NCBI GenBank assembly: GCA_018882895.1 | Contig: VERF01000006.1 | Location: 1-64,000, forward strand | From: Candidatus Kapaibacterium sp. | Lineage (GTDB): Bacteria > Bacteroidota > Ignavibacteria > Kapaibacteriales > Kapaibacteriaceae | Direction of reading: 5' to 3' | DNA length: 64,000 bases | Shown: piece after piece, positions 52,140 through 61,103 of the stretch | Position numbering within the stretch: the stretch's first letter is position 1 | How the letters are laid out: each line of letters opens with the position of its first letter | Translations under genes and position numbers: made by a program | Notes under the pieces: generated by a model | The model's input: the letters and a program-made list of their open reading frames with translations, nothing else | Told to the model about the DNA's origin: nothing | Databases searched by the model: none

Positions 52140-52934
52140 ATGGCCGCGGCGAACATTCGGCTCCCCGTCCATGACGTGGAGGCGATTCGGAAGATCGAGG
52201 CAGCATGTCGGGTCGTTGCTGATGTGCTCCAACACCTTCGCGAATATGTAGTGCCGGGCGCTGTGACAGTTGAACTTGATGCCATCGCTGAGGATTTCAT
52301 CCGAACGCGTGGTGCCGAGCCGGCTTTCAAAGGGTACGAGGTCGACACGAAAGTCTATCCGTACACGCTTTGCGTAAGCATTGATGAGGAGGTCGTTCAC
52401 GGTATGCCGAGCCAGCGGGTCCTGAAGCCAGGACAGATCGTTTCGGTAGACGTGGGCGTGAAGAAGGACGGTTACTTCGGTGATAGCGCCTACACGTTTG
52501 CGGTAGGGGAGATCTCAGAAGAGAAACAACGTCTGCTGGACGTCACGCAGGAGTCACTCCGGCTTGGCATCGAACAGGCGACGGACGGACACCGGGTCTA
52601 TGACATAGCCCGCGCCGTTCAAACGTGTGTTGAAAATCAAGGATTCTCGGTGGTTAGGGAGCTCGTTGGCCATGGCATTGGTCAGCACCTGCATGAAGAG
52701 CCCCCTGTCCCCAACTTTGTTCCGGGCCTGCTTCATCGCAATCGTTATCCGAATGCGAAACTTCAGACCGGAATGGCTCTGGCGATCGAGCCGATGGTGA
52801 ATTTGGGTCTCTTCCATGTTCACACGGCGCGAGATGGGTGGACGGTGTATGCGGCTGACGGAAAGCCGTCGGCACACTTCGAACACACGATCGTCATTGA
52901 TGGGGCAACGCCGCGAATTCTTACTGAATGGTAA
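52140..52934 (+). CDS. map: Type I methionine aminopeptidase
   Basis: [12 protein letters not shown]-like segment [64 protein letters not shown]. Confidence 0.94.
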   Translation: MAAANIRLPVHDVEAIRKIEAACRVVADVLQHLREYVVPGAVTVELDAIAEDFIRTRGAEPAFKGYEVDTKVYPYTLCVSIDEEVVHGMPSQRVLKPGQIVSVDVGVKKDGYFGDSAYTFAVGEISEEKQRLLDVTQESLRLGIEQATDGHRVYDIARAVQTCVENQGFSVVRELVGHGIGQHLHEEPPVPNFVPGLLHRNRYPNAKLQTGMALAIEPMVNLGLFHVHTARDGWTVYAADGKPSAHFEHTIVIDGATPRILTEW

Positions 52935-52959
52935 ACAAACAAAGGCACTGGTTCACAAC

Positions 52960-53178
52960 ATGGGTCGCGAAGACGTCATACGCGTTGATGGTACGATCGA
53001 GGAAGCGCTCCCGAACACCCAGTTTATCGTAAAGCTGGACAACGGGCACAAGATCCTCGCACACGTATCGGGCAAGATGCGTATGCACTTCATCAAGATC
53101 TTCCGTGGCGACAAGGTCACGGTCGAAATGTCACCCTACGACCTGTCTAAGGGTCGGATTGTTTACCGGTACAAGTAA
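52960..53178 (+). CDS. infA: Translation initiation factor IF-1
   Basis: [72 protein letters not shown]. Confidence 0.96.
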   Translation: MGREDVIRVDGTIEEALPNTQFIVKLDNGHKILAHVSGKMRMHFIKIFRGDKVTVEMSPYDLSKGRIVYRYK

Positions 53179-53206
53179 CAGTCGAAGCTCACTCAAAGGT
53201 GAAGAA

Positions 53207-53323
53207 ATGAAAGTACAAGCATCAGTCAAGAAGCGCAGCCCGGAGGACAAGATCGTCCGCCGCAAGGGTCGGGTCTACGTCATCAACAAGAAAAACCCAC
53301 GCTTCAAGCAACGCCAAGGCTAA
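53207..53323 (+). CDS. rpmJ: 50S ribosomal protein L36 (zinc-ligand-free form)
   Basis: [38 protein letters not shown]. Confidence 0.94.
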   Translation: MKVQASVKKRSPEDKIVRRKGRVYVINKKNPRFKQRQG

Positions 53324-53338
53324 TTCAGGAGACACAAC

Positions 53339-53716
53339 GTGGCTCGTATCGCAGGGATCGACCTACCAAAAAACAAGCGCGGAATCATCGCGCTAACATA
53401 CATCTACGGCATCGGCCGCTCTGTCAGTACGCAAGTGCTGGACAAGGCAGGCATCGATCACAGCAAGCGTGTGTCGACGTGGACCGATGATGAAGTTGCA
53501 CGTATCCGTCAGGCTATCGCCGACTACAAGGTCGAAGGGCAGCTTCGTTCGGAAGTTCAACTGAACATCAAGCGCCTGATGGACGTAGGATGCTACCGTG
53601 GCCTTCGTCACCGCCGTGGTCTTCCGGCTCGCGGACAACGGACGCGTACCAACGCCCGTACACGTAAGGGCAAGCGCAAGACGGTGGCCGGCAAGAAGAA
53701 GGCAGTGAAGAAGTAA
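53339..53716 (+). CDS. rpsM: 30S ribosomal protein S13 (GTG start)
   Basis: [54 protein letters not shown]. Confidence 0.97.
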   Translation: MARIAGIDLPKNKRGIIALTYIYGIGRSVSTQVLDKAGIDHSKRVSTWTDDEVARIRQAIADYKVEGQLRSEVQLNIKRLMDVGCYRGLRHRRGLPARGQRTRTNARTRKGKRKTVAGKKKAVKK

Positions 53717-53734
53717 TACAGGGAACGAATCAGA

Positions 53735-54121
53735 ATGGCAGCAGCAAAAAAGCGCGTCAAGCGCAAGATCGTATCGGACGTCCACGGCAAAGTGTTCGTT
53801 CGCGCAACGTTCAACAACGTCATCGTCACGGTCACGGATACGTACGGCAATACCCTCTCGTGGTCATCTGCCGGAAAGAACGGTTTCCGTGGTTCAAAGA
53901 AGAACACTCCGTATGCATCACAGGTGTCGGCTGACAAGGCCGCTCGTGAAGCGTATGAAATGGGGCTTCGCAAGGTTGACGTCGTCGTGAAGGGTCCTGG
54001 TTCGGGTCGCGAAGCTGCCATCCGTGCCTTGACGCAGGCTGGTTTCGAGGTGCTCTCGATTCTTGATGAGACGCCGCTACCGCACAACGGTTGCCGCCCT
54101 CCGAAGAAGCGCCGCGTCTGA
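53735..54121 (+). CDS. rpsK: 30S ribosomal protein S11
   Basis: [40 protein letters not shown]. Confidence 0.97.
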   Translation: MAAAKKRVKRKIVSDVHGKVFVRATFNNVIVTVTDTYGNTLSWSSAGKNGFRGSKKNTPYASQVSADKAAREAYEMGLRKVDVVVKGPGSGREAAIRALTQAGFEVLSILDETPLPHNGCRPPKKRRV

Positions 54122-54171
54122 TCGGCCCCCTTACCGTTTATTTACCGTGTGACACTGATCAAAGGAACGTC

Positions 54172-55188
54172 ATGAACATGCAGATGCAGATGCCGGAAGG
54201 CGTCGTCGTCGAAGAATTGGAAAGCGCTTACCACGCGCGTTTCATCCTGAACCCCCTGGAGGAAGGATATGGAACGACGATCGGCAATGCTTTCCGTCGC
54301 GTCTTGTTGTCCTCGATCCAAGGATCGTCGATCGTTGGCGTGAAGATCTCCGATGTACAGCATGAGTTTCAGACCATCCCGGGCGTGGTCGAAGATATGT
54401 GCGAGATCATCCTCAACCTCAAGGAAGTTCGTTTCCGCGTTGTCGACCCTAAGGCGCCAAACCGTGTGAATTTCCGCGTCAAGGGTGTGGCCAACTGGAC
54501 GGCACAGATGATCCAGGATGCATCTGGCGGCGCAATTGAAGTACTGGACCCAGCAAAGAAGATTGCTACGCTGGCAAACGATGCAGATTTCGACGTTGAG
54601 ATTCGCATTGGACGCGGCAAGGGATATGTTCCGGCAGAAGAGCAGAACGTAACTGACTTCCCAGTTGGAATGCTGCCGATCGATGCCATATACACGCCGG
54701 TCAAGAATGTTGTTTTCAACGTTGAGCCGTTCCGTGTTGGTCAGAAGACGGACTATGAGCGTCTGGTCCTTGATGTTTCCACAGATGGATCAATCACGGC
54801 AAAGGAAGCGGTCGAACTATCGGCTGGAATCCTCCGCTCGCACATCGCTCTGCTACTTGGCGTGAACCCGTTGGCTACCGGAAGCGTGGATTCAACAGAG
54901 TCGCCTGTGGCGGATACCGAAGCTGATCGCGAACGCACACGCATTCGCCGGATCCTGCTCCAACCGGTTGATGAGCTCGAGCTAAGCGTTCGTGCCCACA
55001 ACTGCCTGAAGGCTGCAAACATCAAGTCGCTGGCCGACCTCGTTGGCCTGCAAGAGACGGACCTTCTGAAGTTCCGCAACTTCGGTCGCAAGTCCCTCTC
55101 GGAATTGGCAGAAGTCGTCGTGCAGAATGGCCTCCACTTCGGTATGAACGTGGACGAGTACCTGCGTGACGATGTTTCAAAATCGTGA
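54172..55188 (+). CDS. rpoA: DNA-directed RNA polymerase subunit alpha
   Basis: FILNPLEEGYGTTIGNAFRRVLLSSIQGSSI; alphaCTD ELELSVRAHNCLKAANIKSLADLV. Confidence 0.97.
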   Translation: MNMQMQMPEGVVVEELESAYHARFILNPLEEGYGTTIGNAFRRVLLSSIQGSSIVGVKISDVQHEFQTIPGVVEDMCEIILNLKEVRFRVVDPKAPNRVNFRVKGVANWTAQMIQDASGGAIEVLDPAKKIATLANDADFDVEIRIGRGKGYVPAEEQNVTDFPVGMLPIDAIYTPVKNVVFNVEPFRVGQKTDYERLVLDVSTDGSITAKEAVELSAGILRSHIALLLGVNPLATGSVDSTESPVADTEADRERTRIRRILLQPVDELELSVRAHNCLKAANIKSLADLVGLQETDLLKFRNFGRKSLSELAEVVVQNGLHFGMNVDEYLRDDVSKS

Positions 55189-55214
55189 ATTTGACTGGTA
55201 AGGAGTAGAAGAAC

Positions 55215-55922
55215 ATGCGACACGGGTATTCAGGCCGGAAACTGAAGCGTACGGCAAGCCACAAGCGAGCGCTGATGGCCAACATGGCAACGTCACTCTT
55301 CGAGCACAAGCGGCTCGTAACGACGCTGGCCAAGGCTAAGGAGCTTCGCCCATTTGCCGAACAGCTCATCACCCGCGCCCGGAACGCTCATCGTTCAGAG
55401 AAGGCCGGCACGATCACCGGAATCGACGTACACAGTCGTCGTATGGTGGGCCGCTTCATCAAGAACAAGGGCGTTCTCCAGGAGCTTTTCGACACGATCG
55501 CGCCACTCGTGGCCGAGCGCGATGGCGGTTATACGCGCATCACCAAGCTCGGTCTGCGCCGTGGTGACGCTTCGGAAACTGCAATGATCGAGCTTGTTGA
55601 TTGGTCGAACCCACAAGATGGTCGTTCGTCCTCAACGCGCCGCCGTCCTGCAGCAAAGGGTCCAGCCAAGCCTAAGCCGTCTTTCACACCGAAGGCCGCC
55701 CCAGTGGTAGCTGCTCCGGTCGCTGAAGCAGTGGCAAGCCCCGTCGAAGATGTCGTCGAAGAGACGCCGGTAGCAGAAACGCCGGTAGCAGATGCTCCGG
55801 TCGAAGCAGCGCCAGCAGCCGAGACGGCACCTGAGGTCGACGCGCCTGCAGCAGATGCCGGTGATGCCTCCGACTCTTCGGCAGATGCCGGCGCCGATGG
55901 TGGCAGCACCTCGGCAGACTGA
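55215..55922 (+). CDS. rplQ: 50S ribosomal protein L17 with long acidic Ala/Pro/Val-rich C-terminal tail
   Basis: MRHGYSGRKLKRTASHKRALMANMATSLFEHKRLVTTLAKAKELRPFAEQLIT; tail VVAAPVAEAVASPVEDVVEETPVAETPVADAPVEAAP... Confidence 0.95.
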   Translation: MRHGYSGRKLKRTASHKRALMANMATSLFEHKRLVTTLAKAKELRPFAEQLITRARNAHRSEKAGTITGIDVHSRRMVGRFIKNKGVLQELFDTIAPLVAERDGGYTRITKLGLRRGDASETAMIELVDWSNPQDGRSSSTRRRPAAKGPAKPKPSFTPKAAPVVAAPVAEAVASPVEDVVEETPVAETPVADAPVEAAPAAETAPEVDAPAADAGDASDSSADAGADGGSTSAD

Positions 55923-55943
55923 TAACAGAACAACTGACGTTTG

Positions 55944-55984
55944 AAACGCCGGAGGCATCAGCATCCGGCGTTTCTCTTTTTTCA
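55944..55984 (+). terminator. Intrinsic terminator of the alpha operon
   Basis: AAACGCCGGA-GGCATCAGCA-TCCGGCGTTT followed by CTCTTTTTTT-type tract. Confidence 0.9.
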
Positions 55985-55998
55985 TACAACCGCTCTAC

Positions 55999-56616
55999 AT
56001 GGCACACGACCTCCAGATAAATGCCGAGTTCGTGAAAGGGGCTACCTCTTCGGAGCATTTCCCCGTGACCTCGTTGTGCGAGGTTGCCATGGTCGGCCGC
56101 TCAAATGTTGGTAAATCGTCGCTCATCAATGCGATCGTGCGACATGGTCGGATGGCTCGGGTGTCGAACACGCCGGGTAAGACCCAAGAGATAAACTTCT
56201 TTGTGACCGATGCCGGCTTCATGCTGGTCGATCTTCCGGGCTATGGCTATGCCCGTGTGAGCAAGACGCAACGAGAACAGTTCTCGCGGCTTATCCGTGA
56301 TTATGTGACGCGACGTGAGAACCTCGCGCTGACGTGTGTGCTTGTTGATGCCAGACATGATCCGCAGCCGCTTGATCTGGCAATGCTCGAAGAACTGGAG
56401 CTTGCAAAACGCGCCTACGTTGTTGTTCTGACAAAGTGCGATAAGCTCAAGCCCGGGGCCGTAGCAGCCCGACAGGAGCAGCTCCGGCAGGTGCTGTCAC
56501 AATGTCGATACCTGGTGGACGTGATACCTACCTCCAGTCAGACCGCTCTGGGCCGTCATGAACTGATCGGCTGCATGAAACGAATAGTGAATGAACATGT
56601 GAAGGGATCGTCATGA
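55999..56616 (+). CDS. engB: Ribosome biogenesis GTP-binding protein YihA/YsxC
   Basis: [53 protein letters not shown]. Confidence 0.95.
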   Translation: MAHDLQINAEFVKGATSSEHFPVTSLCEVAMVGRSNVGKSSLINAIVRHGRMARVSNTPGKTQEINFFVTDAGFMLVDLPGYGYARVSKTQREQFSRLIRDYVTRRENLALTCVLVDARHDPQPLDLAMLEELELAKRAYVVVLTKCDKLKPGAVAARQEQLRQVLSQCRYLVDVIPTSSQTALGRHELIGCMKRIVNEHVKGSS

Positions 56617-57116
56617 GCACCCAACCCTTGGTCGGAATCATAATGGGTAGTGACACTGACTACCCAACGATGCGCGAAGCCGCTCAGGTCTGCGAAGAGT
56701 TCGGCATTGCAGCAGAAGTCCGCGTCGTAAGCGCTCACCGAACGCCTGCAGACATGGCCGAGTACGCATCCACCGCACACGAGCGTGGACTGAAGGTCCT
56801 GATCGCCGGAGCCGGAGGAGCTGCTCATCTGCCGGGTATGGTCGCATCCTACTCGCCCCTTCCCGTGATCGGTGTGCCGATAGCTACCAAGCAGCTCCGA
56901 GGTCTTGATTCGCTGCTCAGCATTGTCCAAATGCCGGCAGGTGTGCCCGTGGCCACGGTAGCGATCGGTGGTGGCCGCAATGCCGGCATACTTGCCATGG
57001 AGATCCTCTCAGTGGCCATGCCTGAGCTTCAGCAGAGATTGATCGAGTTCAAGGGGGCGATGGCCGAGGCCTCGCGCGCGAAGAACACCTCGCTGGGTGC
57101 TTCGGTGATCATTTGA
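56613..57116 (+). CDS. purE: 5-(carboxyamino)imidazole ribonucleotide mutase
   Basis: [26 protein letters not shown]...[40 protein letters not shown]. Confidence 0.95.
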   Translation: MSTQPLVGIIMGSDTDYPTMREAAQVCEEFGIAAEVRVVSAHRTPADMAEYASTAHERGLKVLIAGAGGAAHLPGMVASYSPLPVIGVPIATKQLRGLDSLLSIVQMPAGVPVATVAIGGGRNAGILAMEILSVAMPELQQRLIEFKGAMAEASRAKNTSLGASVII

Positions 57117-57133
57117 TGACGAAGCATTTACTG

Positions 57134-57164
57134 TTGAATAATCGGCCGCACGTGCCGATGTTTG
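57134..57164 (+). promoter_or_regulatory. Candidate arginine-operon promoter, TTG-N20-GATGTTTG
   Basis: TTG 57134-57136; GATGTTTG 57157-57164 (one mismatch to TAnnTTTG), about 30 nt before the leader ORF. Confidence 0.35.
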
Positions 57165-57194
57165 CTCCCCCTCGATCAGAACAAACTTTCTGAG

Positions 57195-57281
57195 ATGAAA
57201 CTGCGACGCATCCGATATGACCGACGACGACTGCCGCTGCGAGAATTCCGGCAGGTCGCACGCGTGTGCATTCGGATCTGA
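57195..57281 (+). CDS. Candidate arginine-rich leader peptide MKLRRIRYDRRRLPLREFRQVARVCIRI
   Basis: 28 codons, 10 Arg (CGA/CGC/CGG), ATG to TGA, directly upstream of the arginine operon; absent from the ORF track because of size. Confidence 0.6.
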   Translation: MKLRRIRYDRRRLPLREFRQVARVCIRI

Positions 57282-57317
57282 CCCCTCTCGCAGCCAAACT
57301 ATCTCGAGGTGCCGCCA

Positions 57318-57370
57318 TCATCCGTTGAGCTACTCCGGATGACGTCGCCAATCGCCCCCTGTCAGGGCGA
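57318..57370 (+). promoter_or_regulatory. Two consecutive hairpins in the putative arginine leader
   Basis: TCATCCG (57318-57324)/CGGATGA (57336-57342); TCGCCC (57352-57357)/GGGCGA (57365-57370). Confidence 0.5.
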
Positions 57371-57403
57371 ACATGTTTCAGAACTATCATCACTACAACG
57401 TCC

Positions 57404-57985
57404 ATGAACGATCCGCTCGTTGACGTTGGCGTGGAAGTGTTCCATGCCAATGAGTCACACACCCTGTACGCAGAAGAGATCTGCGAGACGATATTCGTTG
57501 CCGCACAGCAACGGGGAACCGGCATTGCCCGGCGCACACCGGAATACATCATCGGGAAGATGATGGAAGGCAAGGCCATCATTGCGCTGACGCAGGATGG
57601 ACGCCTCGCCGGATTCTGCTACGTTGAGACATGGGAACACGGCAGGTATGTGGCCAACTCGGGACTGATCGTCAAGCCCGAGTTTCGGAAACAAAACCTG
57701 GCGCGTCGAATCAAGAAGGCCGCCTTCGACCTGTCGAGAGAGCGCTACCCGAGCGCGAAACTCTTCGGCATCACAACAAGCGCCGCCGTGATGAAGATCA
57801 ATTCGGAACTCGGATATCGCCCCGTGCATTTCTCTGAGCTCACCAGCGACGAGGCCTTCTGGAGCGGATGCCAGTCGTGTCCGAACTACGACATACTTCA
57901 GCGAACAAATCGTGCCATGTGTCTTTGCACGGGTATGCTTGCCGACTCCGCATCGCAGACCAATTCATCGTCGGAGGATGCATGA
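57404..57985 (+). CDS. GNAT N-acyltransferase, candidate N-acetyl/N-succinylglutamate synthase of the operon
   Basis: LIVKPEFRKQNLARRIKKAAFDLSRERYPSAKLFGITTSAAVMKINSELGYRPV (GNAT fold); first gene of the arg cluster, overlaps argG. Confidence 0.75.
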   Translation: MNDPLVDVGVEVFHANESHTLYAEEICETIFVAAQQRGTGIARRTPEYIIGKMMEGKAIIALTQDGRLAGFCYVETWEHGRYVANSGLIVKPEFRKQNLARRIKKAAFDLSRERYPSAKLFGITTSAAVMKINSELGYRPVHFSELTSDEAFWSGCQSCPNYDILQRTNRAMCLCTGMLADSASQTNSSSEDA

Positions 57986-59184
57986 ACAAGGTGCTGCTTG
58001 CCTTCAGTGGCGGACTAGATACGTCATACTGTGCCCGCTATCTGGCCGTTGATCAAGCCATGGAGGTCCACTCGGTGGTCGTCGACACCGGCGGCTTCAC
58101 CACCGATGAACTGGCGCACATCGCTGAACGCGCACGCGCCTGCGGTGTGGCATCACATTCGACACTCGATAGAACGCAAGTACTCTTCGACACAGTGCTG
58201 CGCCATTGCATCGCAGGGAACATTCTAAAGAATGCTAGCTATCCGCTGAGCGTCAGCGCCGAACGCGTCGTGCAGGCCATCGCCATCGCCGAACATGCAC
58301 GCTCAATCGGTGCAACTCATCTTGCCCATGGCTCTACCGGAGCCGGCAACGATCAGATCCGGTTCGATACGATCTTCCGGATCATGACGCCACAGCTGCC
58401 CGTGCTGACGCCGATACGCGACAATCGACTATCTCGGCAGGACGAGATCGAGTACTTGCTCAAACACGGCGTGGAGGGTGACTGGACAAAGGCGAAGTAT
58501 TCGATCAATCAGGGGATCTGGGGAACAACCATCGGTGGACGCGAAACGCTGACGTCGCATGAGCCCCTTCCCGAAGCAGCATGGCCATCGAACATTCATG
58601 CAAAGCACCCTGCCGATGCCTCGCAGGTTGTGCAACTGCATTTTGATAAGGGGCTTCCCACACGCCTCGATGGGGAGGCACTCGACCCCGTAGCGCTGCT
58701 GCGTCGGCTGAACGACATCGGCTCGCAGTGGCACATTGGCCGTGATATGCACGTGGGTGATACGATCCTTGGCATCAAGGGGCGCGTGGCCTTTGAAGCG
58801 CCGGCAGCATTGATGACCATCAAGGCGCATCACGCTCTTGAGAAGCACACGCTTACCAAGTGGCAACTGAATCTTAAGGACCAGCTCTCGCTCTGGTATG
58901 GGCAGCTTCTGCACGAGGGACAATTCCTCGAACCCGCCATGCGAAGCATCGAAGCTTTCTTCGATCAAACGCAGCAACACGTCAACGGTGAGGTGACGCT
59001 TCGCCTGCGCGAAGGGGGCTTCTTCGTCGAGGGCATCACTTCGGCGCATGACCTTATGAGGTCGTCCTTTGCCACCTACGGCGAGGAGAACCTGGCCTGG
59101 AGTGGCGACGACGTCAAGGGCTTCGCAACCATCGGCGCGATCGCCACCTCGATCTGGTCGAGCGTCAACGGAGACCCAACATGA
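57982..59184 (+). CDS. argG: Argininosuccinate synthase
   Basis: MNKVLLAFSGGLDTSYCARYL; THLAHGSTGAGNDQIRFD; YSINQGIWGTTIGGRE. Confidence 0.93.
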   Translation: MNKVLLAFSGGLDTSYCARYLAVDQAMEVHSVVVDTGGFTTDELAHIAERARACGVASHSTLDRTQVLFDTVLRHCIAGNILKNASYPLSVSAERVVQAIAIAEHARSIGATHLAHGSTGAGNDQIRFDTIFRIMTPQLPVLTPIRDNRLSRQDEIEYLLKHGVEGDWTKAKYSINQGIWGTTIGGRETLTSHEPLPEAAWPSNIHAKHPADASQVVQLHFDKGLPTRLDGEALDPVALLRRLNDIGSQWHIGRDMHVGDTILGIKGRVAFEAPAALMTIKAHHALEKHTLTKWQLNLKDQLSLWYGQLLHEGQFLEPAMRSIEAFFDQTQQHVNGEVTLRLREGGFFVEGITSAHDLMRSSFATYGEENLAWSGDDVKGFATIGAIATSIWSSVNGDPT

Positions 59185-60131
59185 TCCGCGCCGCCGTCAT
59201 TGGCGCCGCCGGCTACACGGGCGGCGAGCTCATACGTCTGCTGCTGCGGCATCCAAACGTCGGACAAGCAGGCCTGACGGCCGTTAGCACCTCGTCGGCC
59301 GGACGACGCATCGGAGAAGTTCATCCGGATCTGAGCGGCAGCACTGACCTGCGCTGCACGGATCATCATGGTGAGCCTGACGTTGTCTTTCTTTGCCTCG
59401 GCCACGGTCAGAGCTCACGATGGCTTGCCGAAAACACACTTGCGGCACACGTGCGCGTTGTCGACCTCAGCACGGACCATCGTGATCTGACAGCTAATCC
59501 GGGGTGGACCTATGGTCTGCCCGAGAAGTACCGTCAGGCGATACGTGGCTCATCGCGTGTTGCCAATCCCGGTTGCTTTGCCACAGCCATTGAACTGGCC
59601 CTTCTGCCGCTGGCCGAAACCGGTCTTTTAACCGGTGACGTTGTGGTGCACGCCATCACAGGATCGACAGGTGCGGGCGCGCAACCGTCGGAGACAACCC
59701 ACTATGCGTGGCGTGAATCCAACGTCAGTACCTACAAGACGTTTGCCCACCAGCATGAGGCCGAGATCCGCCAGGTGCTGGGGGATGTGCGACTGCACTT
59801 CGTGCCGCTGCGTGGACCCTTCACACGGGGCATTCATGCCACATCGGTCATCCCCGGGATGCACGATCTGCAACAGGCCATATCCGCCATCACCACGCGC
59901 TATGCCGAGGAGCCCTACGTGCACGTGGTATCGAACGAACCGGCAATGAAGGCCGTCGTCAACACCAACAACTGCCACATCGGCCTCACGGGTTCGAATG
60001 GTACGCTCTGCATCGTCAGCTGCATCGACAACCTCCTGAAAGGGGCTAGTGGTCAGGCCGTGCAGAATATGAATCTGATGTTCGGTTTTGATGAGACGGC
60101 CGGACTCAACCTCAAAGCATCGGTGTATTAG
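59181..60131 (+). CDS. argC: N-acetyl-gamma-glutamyl-phosphate reductase
   Basis: IRAAVIGAAGYTGGELIRLLLRHPNV; VANPGCFATAIELALLPL; HQHEAEI. Confidence 0.93.
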   Translation: MIRAAVIGAAGYTGGELIRLLLRHPNVGQAGLTAVSTSSAGRRIGEVHPDLSGSTDLRCTDHHGEPDVVFLCLGHGQSSRWLAENTLAAHVRVVDLSTDHRDLTANPGWTYGLPEKYRQAIRGSSRVANPGCFATAIELALLPLAETGLLTGDVVVHAITGSTGAGAQPSETTHYAWRESNVSTYKTFAHQHEAEIRQVLGDVRLHFVPLRGPFTRGIHATSVIPGMHDLQQAISAITTRYAEEPYVHVVSNEPAMKAVVNTNNCHIGLTGSNGTLCIVSCIDNLLKGASGQAVQNMNLMFGFDETAGLNLKASVY

Positions 60132-60143
60132 GAGCCCCCTTCC

Positions 60144-61103
60144 ATGAAGCGTTTCACCTCGGTACAGGATATCATTGGCGGACCCGGTCTTATGGCGGCG
60201 ATGAAGCGAGCACTCGACTATGCGGCCGATCCGTGGATGCATGAGGGACTTGGACGTCGGCGCACGGTGGGTCTGCTCTTCATGAACCCTTCGCTGCGTA
60301 CGCGTATGAGCACGCAGAAGGCTGCCTCGCTGCTGGGTGCGGAGACGATCGTGCTGAATGCCGGCAGTGACTCGTGGACGCTCGAGACGCGCGATGGGGT
60401 GGTGATGGACGGTTCGACAACTGAGCACATCAAGGAAGCGGCCGCCGTGATGGGCGCGTACTGCGACGTGCTTGGCCTGCGCACGTTTGCCGGCCTAACG
60501 GACCGCGCTCATGATTACCAAGAAACGGTACTCGAAAAGTTTATCACCTATGCCGGCGTGCCGGTCATCAGCCTCGAGAGTGCCACACGTCACCCCCTGC
60601 AAAGCTTTGCCGATCTCATCACCATCGAGCAGCATAAGACACGTCAGCGTCCAAAGGTGGTGCTGACCTGGGCACCCCATCCCAAGGCCCTGCCACAGGC
60701 AGTGGCCAACTCATTCGTTGAATGGATGCGTCATGCAGACGTAGAGCTGGTGGTGACGCATCCGGAAGGTTATGAGCTTGATCCGTCATTCGTCGGCGAT
60801 GCCACGGTCATGTACGATCGTGATGCTGCCTTTGAAGGCGCCGACTTCATCTACGCCAAGAACTGGTCGGCCGTTGAGCCTTATGGGGCTATCCTGTCGC
60901 AGGACAAGCACTGGACCGTTACGCCGGAAGCGATGTCGCATACCAGCAATGCCAAGTTCATGCACTGCCTACCGGTGCGACGTAACATGATCGTTGACGA
61001 TGCGGTGATCGATGCGCCAACGTCCATCGTGATCCCACAAGCCGCCAACAGGGTTGTCTCTGCCCAGACGGTTCTGTCCTTTATGCTTGAAGGACTCGGC
61101 TGA
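60144..61103 (+). CDS. N-acetyl/N-succinylornithine carbamoyltransferase family (ArgF')
   Basis: NPSLRTRMSTQKAA; ESATRHPLQSFADLITIEQHK; KVVLTWAPHPKALPQAVANSF; FMHCLPVRRNMIV. Confidence 0.92.
   Translation: MKRFTSVQDIIGGPGLMAAMKRALDYAADPWMHEGLGRRRTVGLLFMNPSLRTRMSTQKAASLLGAETIVLNAGSDSWTLETRDGVVMDGSTTEHIKEAAAVMGAYCDVLGLRTFAGLTDRAHDYQETVLEKFITYAGVPVISLESATRHPLQSFADLITIEQHKTRQRPKVVLTWAPHPKALPQAVANSFVEWMRHADVELVVTHPEGYELDPSFVGDATVMYDRDAAFEGADFIYAKNWSAVEPYGAILSQDKHWTVTPEAMSHTSNAKFMHCLPVRRNMIVDDAVIDAPTSIVIPQAANRVVSAQTVLSFMLEGLG

Noticed and set aside
57117-57193. 25-codon [28 protein letters not shown] immediately after purE
   Set aside because: No compositional signal, and the candidate operon promoter lies inside it; the Arg-rich ORF just downstream is the better leader candidate.
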